Positions 42,007 through 52,245 of a DNA stretch of 64,000 bases are shown here, in pieces. The notes below the pieces were generated by a model. The model worked only from the letters and a program-made list of their open reading frames with translations. It had not been told where the DNA came from and made no database searches. How positions within the stretch are numbered: the stretch's first letter is position 1; every line of letters begins with the position of its first letter. The stretch lies in contig NC_089851.1 of assembly GCF_036373705.1 (NCBI RefSeq), forward strand, positions 58,664,850 through 58,728,849, read 5' to 3'. The position numbers and the translations under genes were made by a program. This DNA is from Amia ocellicauda. Lineage: Eukaryota; Chordata; Actinopteri; Amiiformes; Amiidae.

Positions 42007-44198
42007 GGATGGATGGACGGCAAGGCAAGCATCTGATTGACAGTGGTCCGTGATCTGCTGTTATGCTACTATGCTACTGACCATTGGGGGAGCGATAGCA
42101 AGTAAGAGAGTTAGATATCGAGAGTCATTGATAGATAGATAGATAGATGGATGGATGGATGGACGGCAAGGCAAGCATCTGATTGACAGTGGTCCGTGAT
42201 CTGCTGTTATGCTACTATGCTACTGACCATTGGGGGAGCGATAGCAAGCAAGAGAGTTAGATATCGAGAGTCATAGATAGATAGATAGATAGATGGATGG
42301 ATGGACGGCAAGGCAAGCATCTGATTGACATTGGTCCGTGATCTGCTGTTATGCTACAATGCTACTGACCATTGGGGGAGCGATAGCAAGCAAGAGAGTT
42401 AGATATCAAGAGTCATAGATAGATAGATAGATAGATGGATGGATGGACGGCAAGGCAAGCATCTGATTGACAGTGGTCCGTGATCTGCTGTTATGCTACT
42501 ATGCTACTGACCATTGGGGGAGCGATAGCAAGTAAGAGAGTTAGATATCGAGAGTCATTGATAGATAGATAGATAGATGGATGGATGGACGGCAAGGCAA
42601 GCATCTGATTGACAGTGGTCCGTGATCTGCTGTTATGCTACAATGCTACTGACCATTGGGGGAGCGATAGCAAGCAAGAGAGTTAGATATCAAGAGTCAT
42701 AGATAGATAGATAGATAGATGGATGGATGGACGGCAAGGCAAGCATCTGATTGACAGTGGTCCGTGATCTGCTGTTATGCTACAATGCTACTGACCATTG
42801 GGGGAGCGATAGCAAGCAAGAGAGTTAGATATCAAGAGTCATAGATAGATAGATAGATAGATGGATGGATGGACGGCAAGGCAAGCATCTGATTGACAGT
42901 GGTCCGTGATCTGCTGTTATGCTACTATGCTACTGACCATTGGGGGAGCGATAGCAAGCAAGAGAGTTAGATATCAAGAGTCATAGATAGATAGATAGAT
43001 AGATGGATGGATGGACGGCAAGGCAAGCATCTGATTGACAGTGGTCCGTGATCTGCTGTTATGCTACAATGCTACTGACCATTGGGGGAGCGATAGCAAG
43101 CAAGAGAGTTAGATATCAAGAGTCATAGATAGATAGATAGATAGATGGATGGATGGACGGCAAGGCAAGCATCTGATTGACAGTGGTCCGTGATCTGCTG
43201 TTATGATACTATGCTACTGACCATTGGGGGAGCGATAGCAAGCAAGAGAGTTAGATATCAAGAGTCATAGATAGATAGATGGATGGATGGATGGATGGAC
43301 GGCAAGGCAAGCATCTGATTGACAGTGGTCCGTGATCTGCTGTTATGCTACAATGCTACTGACCATTGGGGGAGCGATAGCAAGCAAGAGAGTTAGATAT
43401 CAAGAGTCATAGATAGATAGATAGATAGATGGATGGATGGACGGCAAGGCAAGCATCTGATTGACAGTGGTCCGTGATCTGCTGTTATGCTACAATGCTA
43501 CTGACCATTGGGGGAGCGATAGCAAGCAAGAGAGTTAGATATCAAGAGTCATAGATAGATAGATAGATAGATGGATGGATGGACGGCAAGGCAAGCATCT
43601 GATTGACAGTGGTCCGTGATCTGCTGTTATGCTACAATGCTACTGACCATTGGGGGAGCGATAGCAAGCAAGAGAGTTAGATATCAAGAGTCATAGATAG
43701 ATAGATAGATAGATGGATGGATGGACGGCAAGGCAAGCATCTGATTGACAGTGGTCCGTGATCTGCTGTTATGCTAAAATGCTACTGACCATTGGGGGAG
43801 CGATAGCAAGCAAGAGAGTTAGATATCAAGAGTCATAGATAGATAGATAGATAGATGGATGGATGGACGGCAAGGCAAGCATCTGATTGACAGTGGTCCG
43901 TGATCTGCTGTTATGATACTATGCTACTGACCATTGGGGGAGCGATAGCAAGCAAGAGAGTTAGATATCAAGAGTCATAGATAGATAGATGGATGGATGG
44001 ATGGATGGACGGCAAGGCAAGCATCTGATTGACAGTGGTCCGTGATCTGCTGTTATGCTACTTTGCTTCTGACCATTGGGGGAGCGATAGCAAGCAAGAG
44101 AGTTAGATATTGAGAGTCATAGATAGATGGATGGATGGATGGACGGCAAGGCAAGAACCTGATTGACAGCGGTCCGTGATCTGCTGTTATTCTACTAT
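41904..44198 (+). repeat. 142-bp satellite between cassettes 1 and 2
   Basis: About 16 monomers. It opens with a monomer having an expanded (GATA)n tract interrupted by one AAAT (about 41,956-42,006), as is usual just right of each cassette. Rare variants here reappear in neighbouring segments: GACATTGG at 42,327 and GCTAAAATG at 43,773. It ends with a D-type monomer carrying GATATTGAG and then a half monomer with CAAGAACCTGATTGACAGCGG leading into cassette 2. Confidence 0.97.
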
Positions 44199-44220
44199 CA
44201 GCAGCAGCAGCGGCAGATTT

Positions 44221-44294
44221 GGCGCCGTGGCTTAGTTGGTTAAAGCACCTGTCTAGTAAACAGGAGGTCCTGGGTTCAAATCCCAGCGGTGCCT
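44221..44294 (+). tRNA. trnT-AGU: tRNA-Thr (AGT), cassette copy 2
   Basis: Acceptor GGCGCCG/CGGTGCC is well paired (one G-U), anticodon loop is CTAGTAA, T arm CTGGG-TTCAAAT-CCCAG. No damage is visible. Same 74-nt structure as the matching gene in copies 4, 5 and 6. Confidence 0.96.
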
Positions 44295-44580
44295 TAGGCG
44301 GGCTTACTGTGCTCCTTGCGAAGCTTGTGCTTCCGCTTTGTCGACCATCAGTTTTAGCAAGATAGGCTTATCGTAAAGCCATCAGAGGACGTAATGAACC
44401 GGAAAGCCAACTGGACAGACGCCGGTTTGTAAAGAAGAACCAGAACCCAAAGGACAAGCGCTACGGCCAACGTCCAATTCCCATTGCCGCCCCTGGACAG
44501 TCGCAACAGGGAGCTTGTTGCTCCCGTCAACCTTACGTTTTCACCTCTGTGTGCTTCCTTTGTTGCAGCCTGCATCCAGA

Positions 44581-44650
44581 TTTTGTTTTGTTTTGTTTTG
44601 TTTTGTTTTGTTTTGTTTTGTTTTGTTTTGTTTTGTTTTGTTTTGTTTTG

Positions 44651-44681
<31 letters not shown>
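44581..44681 (+). repeat. (TTTTG)n microsatellite, cassette copy 2
   Basis: About 20 units, the shortest of the six tracts. Confidence 0.97.
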
Positions 44682-44723
44682 GCCTTACGCCTGAGTGTAG
44701 GCACTGGGGAATGGGAGAGTCCT

Positions 44724-44797
44724 GGCACCGTGGCTTAGTTGGTCAAAGCGCCTGTCTTGTAAACAGGAAACCCTGGGTTTGACTCCCAGCAGTGCCT
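44724..44797 (+). tRNA. trnT-UGU: tRNA-Thr (TGT), cassette copy 2, altered T loop
   Basis: Same 74-nt structure as the other copies except that the T loop reads TTTGACT instead of TTCGACT. This replaces the near-invariant C56, which pairs with G19 in tRNA tertiary folding and is a key base of box B. The copy is probably weakly transcribed or unstable. Confidence 0.88.
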
Positions 44798-44961
44798 TGG
44801 TTTATGTTGGCCTAGGCAATGGAAAGGAAGTTTCTAAACGCTCAATACATTTTTGCAAGATGGCCGTCCACAGCAAGCAGCTTAAGGTTACTGTAGCCAC
44901 AGTCTGGCAAGCTGTCCGCCAGAAGTAGAAACAATAACAAGGGGCGGGGGGAAAAGTGGGC

Positions 44962-45035
44962 CATCCCTGGGTGGATTCGAACCACCATCCTTTTGGTTAA
45001 CAGCCAAACGCGCTGACCGATTGCGCCACAGAGAC
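44962..45035 (-). tRNA. trnN-GUU: tRNA-Asn (GTT), cassette copy 2
   Basis: Anticodon GTT, T arm GGTGG-TTCGAAT-CCACC and box A TGGCGCAATCGG are intact. The acceptor 3' strand is CAGGGAT, giving G-U at pair 1 instead of G-C. A TTTT terminator lies 6 nt beyond the 3' end. Probably functional or nearly so. Confidence 0.94.
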
Positions 45036-45135
45036 AGACAGAGGTGTTGTGGTTGCTGCAGTCGTGCAGTTCCTTGACAGTTGCCAAAAATCATTTCCAG
45101 CACACGATTTTCTTTGTCGTTGAATGCAACATACG

Positions 45136-45184
45136 TGACCATTGGGGGAGCGATAGCAAGCAAGAGAGTTAGATATCGAGAGTC

Positions 45185-45222
<38 letters not shown>

Positions 45223-46838
45223 GGATGGATGGACGGCAAGGCAAGCATCTGATTGACAGTGGTCCGTGATCTGCTGTTATGCTACTATGCTACTGACCAT
45301 TGGGGGAGCGATAGCAAGTAAGAGAGTTAGATATCGAGAGTCATTGATAGATAGATAGATAGATGGATGGATGGATGGACGGCAAGGCAAGCATCTGATT
45401 GACAGTGGTCCGTGATCTGCTGTTATGCTACTATGCTACTGACCATTGGGGGAGCGATAGCAAGCAAGAGAGTTAGATATCGAGAGTCATAGATAGATAG
45501 ATAGATAGATGGATGGATGGACGGCAAGGCAAGCATCTGATTGACATTGGTCCGTGATCTGCTGTTATGCTACAATGCTACTGACCATTGGGGGAGCGAT
45601 AGCAAGCAAGAGAGTTAGATATCAAGAGTCATAGATAGATAGATAGATAGATGGATGGATGGACGGCAAGGCAAGCATCTGATTGACAGTGGTCCGTGAT
45701 CTGCTGTTATGCTACTATGCTACTGACCATTGGGGGAGCGATATCAAGCAAGAGAGTTAGATATCAAGAGTCATAGATAGATAGATAGATGGATGGATGG
45801 ATGGACGGCAAGGCAAGCATCTGATTGACAGTGGTCCGTGATCTGCTGTTATGCTACTATGCTACTGACCATTGGGGGAGCGATAGCAAGCAAGAGAGTT
45901 AGATAACAAGAGTCATAGATAGATAGATAGATAGATGTTTGGATGGACGGCAAGGCAAGCATCTGATTGACAGTGGTCCGTGATCTGCTGTTATGCTACA
46001 ATGCTACTGACCATTGGGGGAGCGATAGCAAGCAAGAGAGTTAGATATCAAGAGTCATAGATAGATAGATAGATAGATGGATGGATGGACGGCAAGGCAA
46101 GCATCTGATTGACAGTGGTCCGTGATCTGCTGTTATGCTACTATGCTACTGACCATTGGGGGAGCGATAGCAAGCAAGAGAGTTAGATAACAAGAGTCAT
46201 AGATTGATAGATGGATGGATGGATGGACGGCAAGGCAAGCATCTGATTGACAGTGGTCCGTGATCTGCTGTTATGCTACTATGCTACTGACCATTGGGGG
46301 AGCGATAGCAAGTAAGAGAGTTAGATATCGAGAGTCATTGATAGATAGATAGATAGATGGATGGATGGACGGCAAGGCAAGCATCTGATTGACAGTGGTC
46401 CGTGATCTGCTGTTATGCTACAATGCTACTGACCATTGGGGGAGCGATAGCAAGCAAGAGAGTTAGATATCAAGAGTCATAGATAGATAGATAGATAGAT
46501 GGATGGATGGACGGCAAGGCAAGCATCTGATTGACAGTGGTCCGTGATCTGCTGTTATGCTACTGACCATTGGGGGAGCGATAGCAAGCAAGAGAGTTAG
46601 ATATCAAGAGTCATAGATAGATAGATGGATGGATGGATGGATGGACGGCAAGGCAAGCATCTGATTGACAGTGGTCCGTGATCTGCTGTTATGCTACTTT
46701 GCTTCTGACCATTGGGGGAGCGATAGCAAGCAAGAGAGTTAGATATTGAGAGTCATAGATAGATGGATGGATGGATGGATGGACGGCAAGGCAAGAACCT
46801 GATTGACAGCGGTCCGTGATCTGCTGTTATTCTACTAT
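45136..46838 (+). repeat. 142-bp satellite between cassettes 2 and 3
   Basis: 1,703 bp, about 12 monomers, matching one higher-order repeat. It includes an expanded GATA tract right after cassette 2, the GACATTGG variant at 45,543, a monomer with GATGTTTGG near 45,935, and one monomer at about 46,556 that has lost 8 bp by collapse of the internal TATGCTAC tandem. The left flank of cassette 3 again shows GATATTGAG and GAACCTG. Confidence 0.97.
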
Positions 46839-46860
46839 CAGCAGCAGCAGCGGCAGATTT

Positions 46861-46934
46861 GGCGCCGTGGCTTAGTTGGTTAAAGCACCTGTCTAGTAAA
46901 CTGGAGGTCCTGGGTTCAAATCCCAGCGGTGCCT
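46861..46934 (+). tRNA. trnT-AGU: tRNA-Thr (AGT), cassette copy 3, anticodon-stem mismatch
   Basis: As the other copies except that the 3' anticodon stem reads ACTGG instead of ACAGG, giving a T-T mismatch in the middle of the five-pair stem. Acceptor, D and T arms and the anticodon AGT are intact. Confidence 0.9.
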
Positions 46935-47220
46935 TAGGCGGGCTTTCTGTGCTCCTTGCGAAGCTTGTGCTTCCGCTTTGTCGACCATCAGTTTTAGCAA
47001 GATAGGCTTATCGTAAAGCCATCAGAGGACGTAATGAACCGGAAAGCCAACTGGACAGACGCCGGTTTGTAAAGAAGAACCAGAACCCAAAGGACACGCG
47101 CTACGGCCAACGTCCAATTCCCATTGCCGCCCCTGGACAGTTGCAACAGGGAGCTTGTTGCTCCCGTCAACCTTACGTTTTCACCTCTGTGTGCTTCCTT
47201 TGTTGCAGTCTGCATCCAGA

Positions 47221-47310
47221 TTTTGTTTTGTTTTGTTTTGTTTTGTTTTGTTTTGTTTTGTTTTGTTTTGTTTTGTTTTGTTTTGTTTTGTTTTGTTTTG
47301 TTTTGTTTTG

Positions 47311-47341
<31 letters not shown>
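47221..47341 (+). repeat. (TTTTG)n microsatellite, cassette copy 3
   Basis: About 24 units followed by TTTTTTGCCTTACG. Confidence 0.97.
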
Positions 47342-47383
47342 GCCTTACGCCTGAGTGTAGGCACTGGGGAATGGGAGAGTCCT

Positions 47384-47457
47384 GGCACCGTGGCTTAGTT
47401 GGTCAAAGCGCCTGTCTTGTAAACAGGAAACCCTGGGTTCGACTCCCAGCAGTGCCT
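47384..47457 (+). tRNA. trnT-UGU: tRNA-Thr (TGT), cassette copy 3
   Basis: Identical to copy 1: box B GGTTCGACTCC, anticodon loop CTTGTAA, and the inherited C-A mismatch at acceptor pair 6. Confidence 0.93.
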
Positions 47458-47621
47458 TGGTTTATGTTGGCCTAGGCAATGGAAAGGAAGTTTCTAAACG
47501 CTCAATACATTTTTGCAAGATGGCCGTCCACAGCAAGCAGCTTAAGGTTACTGTAGCCACAGTCTGGCAAGCTGTCCGCCAGAAGTAGAAACAATAACAA
47601 GGGGCGGGGGGAAAAGTGGGC

Positions 47622-47695
47622 CGTCCCTGGGTGGATTCGAACCACCATCCTTTTGGTTAACAGCCAAACGCGCTGACCGATTGCGCCACAGAGAC
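47622..47695 (-). tRNA. trnN-GUU: tRNA-Asn (GTT), cassette copy 3, canonical
   Basis: Acceptor GTCTCTG/CAGGGAC is fully paired apart from one G-U, T arm is GGTGG-TTCGAAT-CCACC, anticodon GTT, discriminator G. Box A TGGCGCAATCGG and box B GGTTCGAATCC are consensus, and TTTT starts 6 nt downstream. This closely matches vertebrate tRNA-Asn(GTT), so it is one of the best candidates in the array for a working gene. Confidence 0.96.
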
Positions 47696-47795
47696 AGACA
47701 GAGGTGTTGTGGTTGCTGCAGTCGTGCAGTTCCTTGACAGTTGCCAAAAATCATTTCCAGCACACGATTTTCTTTGTCGTTGAATGCAACATACG

Positions 47796-47844
47796 TGACC
47801 ATTGGGGGAGCGATAGCAAGCAAGAGAGTTAGATATCGAGAGTC

Positions 47845-47890
<46 letters not shown>

Positions 47891-50800
47891 GGATGGACGG
47901 CAAGGCAAGCATCTGATTGACAGTGTTCCGTGATCTGCTGTTATGCTACTATGCTACTGACCATTGGGGGAGCGATAGCAAGCAAGAGAGTTAGATAACA
48001 AGAGTCATAGATAGATAGATGGATGGATGGATGGACGGCAAGGCAAGCATCTGATTGACAGTGGTCCGTGATCTGCTGTTATGCTACTATGCTACTGACC
48101 ATTGGGGGAGCGATAGCAAGTAAGAGAGTTAGATATCGAGAGTCATTGATAGATAGATAGATAGATGGATGGATGGACGGCAAGGCAAGCATCTGATTGA
48201 CAGTGGTCCGTGATCTGCTGTTATGCTACAATGCTACTGACCATTGGGGGAGCGATAGCAAGCAAGAGAGTTAGATATCAAGAGTCATAGATAGATAGAT
48301 AGATAGATGGATGGATGGACGGCAAGGCAAGCATCTGATTGACAGTGGTCCGTGATCTGCTGTTATGCTACAATGCTACTGACCATTGGGGGAGCGATAG
48401 CAAGCAAGAGAGTTAGATATCAAGAGTCATAGATAGATAGATAGATAGATGGATGGACGGCAAGGCAAGCATCTGATTGACAGTGGTCCGTGATCTGCTG
48501 TTATGCTACAATGCTACTGACCATTGGGGGAGCGATAGCAAGCAAGAGAGTTAGATATCAAGAGTCATAGATAGATAGATAGATAGATGGATGGATGGAC
48601 GGCAAGGCAAGCATCTGATTGACAGTGGTCCGTGATCTGCTGTTATGATACTATGCTACTGACCATTGGGGGAGCGATAGCAAGCAAGAGAGTTAGATAT
48701 CAAGAGTCATAGATAGATAGATGGATGGATGGATGGATGTACGGCAAGGCAAGCATCTGATTGACAGTGGTCCGTGATCTGCTGTTATGCTACTTTGCTT
48801 CTGACCATTGGGGGAGCGATAGCAAGCAAGAGAGTTAGATATCAAGAGTCATAGATAGATAGATAGATAGATGGATGGACGGCAAGGCAAGCATCTGATT
48901 GACAGTGGTCCGTGATCTGCTGTTATGCTACAATGCTACTGACCATTGGGGGAGCGATAGCAAGCAAGAGAGTTAGATATCAAGAGTCATAGATAGATAG
49001 ATAGATAGATGGATGGATGGACGGCAAGGCAAGCATCTGATTGACAGTGGTCCGTGATCTGCTGTTATGATACTATGCTACTGACCATTGGGGGAGCGAT
49101 AGCAAGCAAGAGAGTTAGATATCAAGAGTCATAGATAGATAGATGGATGGATGGATGGATGTACGGCAAGGCAAGCATCTGATTGACAGTGGTCCGTGAT
49201 CTGCTGTTATGCTACTTTGCTTCTGACCATTGGGGGAGCGATAGCAAGCAAGAGAGTTAGATGTCAAGAGTCATAGATAGATAGATGGATGGATGGATGG
49301 ACGGCAAGGCAAGCATCTGATTGACAGTGGTCCGTGATCTGCTGTTATGCTACTATGCTACTGACCATTGGGGGAGCGATAGCAAGCAAGAGAGTTAGAT
49401 AACAAGAGTCATAGATAGATAGATGGATGGATGGATGGACGGCAAGGCAAGCATCTGATTGACAGTGGTCCGTGATCTGCTGTTATGCTACTATGCTACT
49501 GACCATTGGGGGAGCGATAGCAAGTAAGAGAGTTAGATATCGAGAGTCATTGATAGATAGATAGATAGATGGATGGATGGACGGCAAGGCAAGCATCTGA
49601 TTGACAGTGGTCCGTGATCTGCTGTTATGCTACAATGCTACTGACCATTGGGGGAGCGATATCAAGCAAGAGAGTTAGATATCAAGAGTCATAGATAGAT
49701 AGATAGATAGATGGATGGATGGACGGCAAGGCAAGCATCTGATTGACAGTGGTCCGTGATCTGCTGTTATGCTACAATGCTACTGACCATTGGGGGAGCG
49801 ATAGCAAGCAAGAGAGTTAGATATCAAGAGTCATAGATAGATAGATAGATAGATGGATGGATGGACGGCAAGGCAAGCATCTGATTGACAGTGGTCCGTG
49901 ATCTGCTGTTATGCTACAATGCTACTGACCATTGGGGGAGCGATAGCAAGCAAGAGAGTTAGATATCAAGAGTCATAGATAGATAGATAGATAGATGGAT
50001 GGATGGACGGCAAGGCAAGCATCTGATTGACAGTGGTCCGTGATCTGCTGTTATGCTACAATGCTACTGACCATTGGGGGAGCGATAGCAAGCAAGAGAG
50101 TTAGATATCAAGAGTCATAGATAGATAGATAGATAGATGGATGGATGGACGGCAAGGCAAGCATCTGATTGACAGTGGTCCGTGATCTGCTGTTATGATA
50201 CTATGCTACTGACCATTGGGGGAGCGATAGCAAGCAAGAGAGTTAGATATCAAGAGTCATAGATAGATAGATGGATGGATGGATGGATGGACGGCAAGGC
50301 AAGCATCTGATTGACAGTGGTCCGTGATCTGCTGTTATGCTACAATGCTACTGACCATTGGGGGAGCGATAGCAAGCAAGAGAGTTAGATATCAAGAGTC
50401 ATAGATAGATAGATAGATAGATGGATGGATGGACGGCAAGGCAAGCATCTGATTGACAGTGGTCCGTGATCTGCTGTTATGCTACAATGCTACTGACCAT
50501 TGGGGGAGCGATAGCAAGCAAGAGAGTTAGATATCAAGAGTCATAGATAGATAGATAGATAGATGGATGGATGGACGGCAAGGCAAGCATCTGATTGACA
50601 GTGGTCCGTGATCTGCTGTTATGCTACAATGCTACTGACCATTGGGGGAGCGATAGCAAGCAAGAGAGTTAGATATCAAGAGTCATAGATAGATAGATAG
50701 ATAGATGGATGGATGGACGGCAAGGCAAGCATCTGATTGACAGTGGTCCGTGATCTGCTGTTATGCTACAATGCTACTGACCATTGGGGGAGCGATAGCA

Positions 50801-51190
50801 AGCAAGAGAGTTAGATATCAAGAGTCATAGATAGATAGATAGATAGATGGATGGATGGACGGCAAGGCAAGCATCTGATTGACAGTGGTCCGTGATCTGC
50901 TGTTATGATACTATGCTACTGACCATTGGGGGAGCGATAGCAAGCAAGAGAGTTAGATATCAAGAGTCATAGATAGATAGATGGATGGATGGATGGATGG
51001 ACGGCAAGGCAAGCATCTGATTGACAGTGGTCCGTGATCTGCTGTTATGCTACTTTGCTTCTGACCATTGGGGGAGCGATAGCAAGCAAGAGAGTTAGAT
51101 ATTGAGAGTCATAGATAGATGGATGGATGGATGGACGGCAAGGCAAGAACCTGATTGACAGCGGTCCGTGATCTGCTGTTATTCTACTAT
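47796..51190 (+). repeat. 142-bp satellite between cassettes 3 and 4
   Basis: 3,395 bp, about 24 monomers, twice the length of the usual 12-monomer spacing. After an expanded GATA tract it reads roughly E-A-B-B-B-C-D'-B-C-D, then E-A-B-B-B-B-C-B-B-B-B-C-D into cassette 4. D' (about 48,790) combines the D-type TTTGCTTCTG with the B/C-type ATATCAAG. GGATGTACGG variants occur near 48,735 and 49,158. Confidence 0.97.
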
Positions 51191-51212
51191 CAGCAGCAGC
51201 AGCGGCAGATTT

Positions 51213-51286
51213 GGCGCCGTGGCTTAGTTGGTTAAAGCACCTGTCTAGTAAACAGGAGGTCCTGGGTTCAAATCCCAGCGGTGCCT
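51213..51286 (+). tRNA. trnT-AGU: tRNA-Thr (AGT), cassette copy 4
   Basis: Intact 74-nt structure, with acceptor GGCGCCG/CGGTGCC, anticodon loop CTAGTAA and box B GGTTCAAATCC. Confidence 0.96.
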
Positions 51287-51572
51287 TAGGCGGGCTTACT
51301 GTGCTCCTTGCGAAGCTTGTGCTTCCGCTTTGTCGACCATCAGTTTTAGCAAGATAGGCTTATCGTAAAGCCATCAGAGGACGTAATGAACCGGAAAGCC
51401 AACTGGACAGACGCCGGTTTGTAAAGAAGAACCAGAACCCAAAGGACAAGCGCTACGGCCAACGTCCAATTCCCATTGCCGCCCCTGGACAGTCGCAACA
51501 GGGAGCTTGTTGCTCCCGTCAACCTTACGTTTTCACCTCTGTGTGCTTCCTTTGTTGCAGCCTGCATCCAGA

Positions 51573-51657
51573 TTTTGTTTTGTTTTGTTTTGTTTTGTTT
51601 TGTTTTGTTTTGTTTTGTTTTGTTTTGTTTTGTTTTGTTTTGTTTTGTTTTGTTTTG

Positions 51658-51688
<31 letters not shown>
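51573..51688 (+). repeat. (TTTTG)n microsatellite, cassette copy 4
   Basis: About 23 units of TTTTG. In copies 2 and 4 the tract length joins the minus-strand repeat frame to the 73-aa cassette frame, showing that those longer frames depend only on repeat length. Confidence 0.97.
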
Positions 51689-51730
51689 GCCTTACGCCTG
51701 AGTGTAGGCACTGGGGAATGGGAGAGTCCT

Positions 51731-51804
51731 GGCACCGTGGCTTAGTTGGTCAAAGCGCCTGTCTTGTAAACAGGAAACCCTGGGTTCGACTCCCAGCAGT
51801 GCCT
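51731..51804 (+). tRNA. trnT-UGU: tRNA-Thr (TGT), cassette copy 4
   Basis: Same sequence as copy 1, with box A TGGCTTAGTTGG, box B GGTTCGACTCC and anticodon TGT. Confidence 0.93.
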
Positions 51805-51968
51805 TGGTTTATGTTGGCCTAGGCAATGGAAAGGAAGTTTCTAAACGCTCAATACATTTTTGCAAGATGGCCGTCCACAGCAAGCAGCTTAAGGTTACTG
51901 TAGCCACAGTCTGGCAAGCTGTCCGCCAGAAGTAGAAACAATAACAAGGGGCGGGGGGAAAAGTGGGC

Positions 51969-52042
51969 CGTCCCTGGGTGGATTCGAACCACCATCCTTT
52001 TGGTTAACAGCCAAACGCGCTGACCGATTGCGCCACAGAGAC
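51969..52042 (-). tRNA. trnN-GUU: tRNA-Asn (GTT), cassette copy 4, canonical
   Basis: Same canonical sequence as copy 3 (CAGGGAC acceptor strand, intact T arm), with the nearby TTTT terminator. Confidence 0.96.
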
Positions 52043-52142
52043 AGACAGAGGTGTTGTGGTTGCTGCAGTCGTGCAGTTCCTTGACAGTTGCCAAAAATCA
52101 TTTCCAGCACACGATTTTCTTTGTCGTTGAATGCAACATACG

Positions 52143-52191
52143 TGACCATTGGGGGAGCGATAGCAAGCAAGAGAGTTAGATATCGAGAGTC

Positions 52192-52245
<54 letters not shown>

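Larger units (their letters stand above)
44199..45135 (+). repeat. tRNA cassette, copy 2
   Basis: A 937-bp copy with the same junctions and gene order as copy 1, and the shortest of the six because its TTTTG tract is shortest. After the Thr(AGT) gene it reads GGGCTTACTG, where copy 1 reads GGGCTTTCTG. Copies 1 and 2, with matching satellite flanks, form a repeated unit of 3,246 bp measured between cassette starts. Confidence 0.95.
46839..47795 (+). repeat. tRNA cassette, copy 3
   Basis: A 957-bp copy with the same structure. It has scattered private substitutions, for example GGACACGCGC for GGACAAGCGC near 47,095 and GACAGTTGC for GACAGTCGC near 47,137. Like copy 1 it keeps GGGCTTTCTG after the first tRNA. 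Confidence 0.95.
51191..52142 (+). repeat. tRNA cassette, copy 4
   Basis: A 952-bp copy with standard junctions, and among the cleanest: all three tRNAs show no damage beyond the inherited Thr(TGT) mismatch. Confidence 0.95.
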
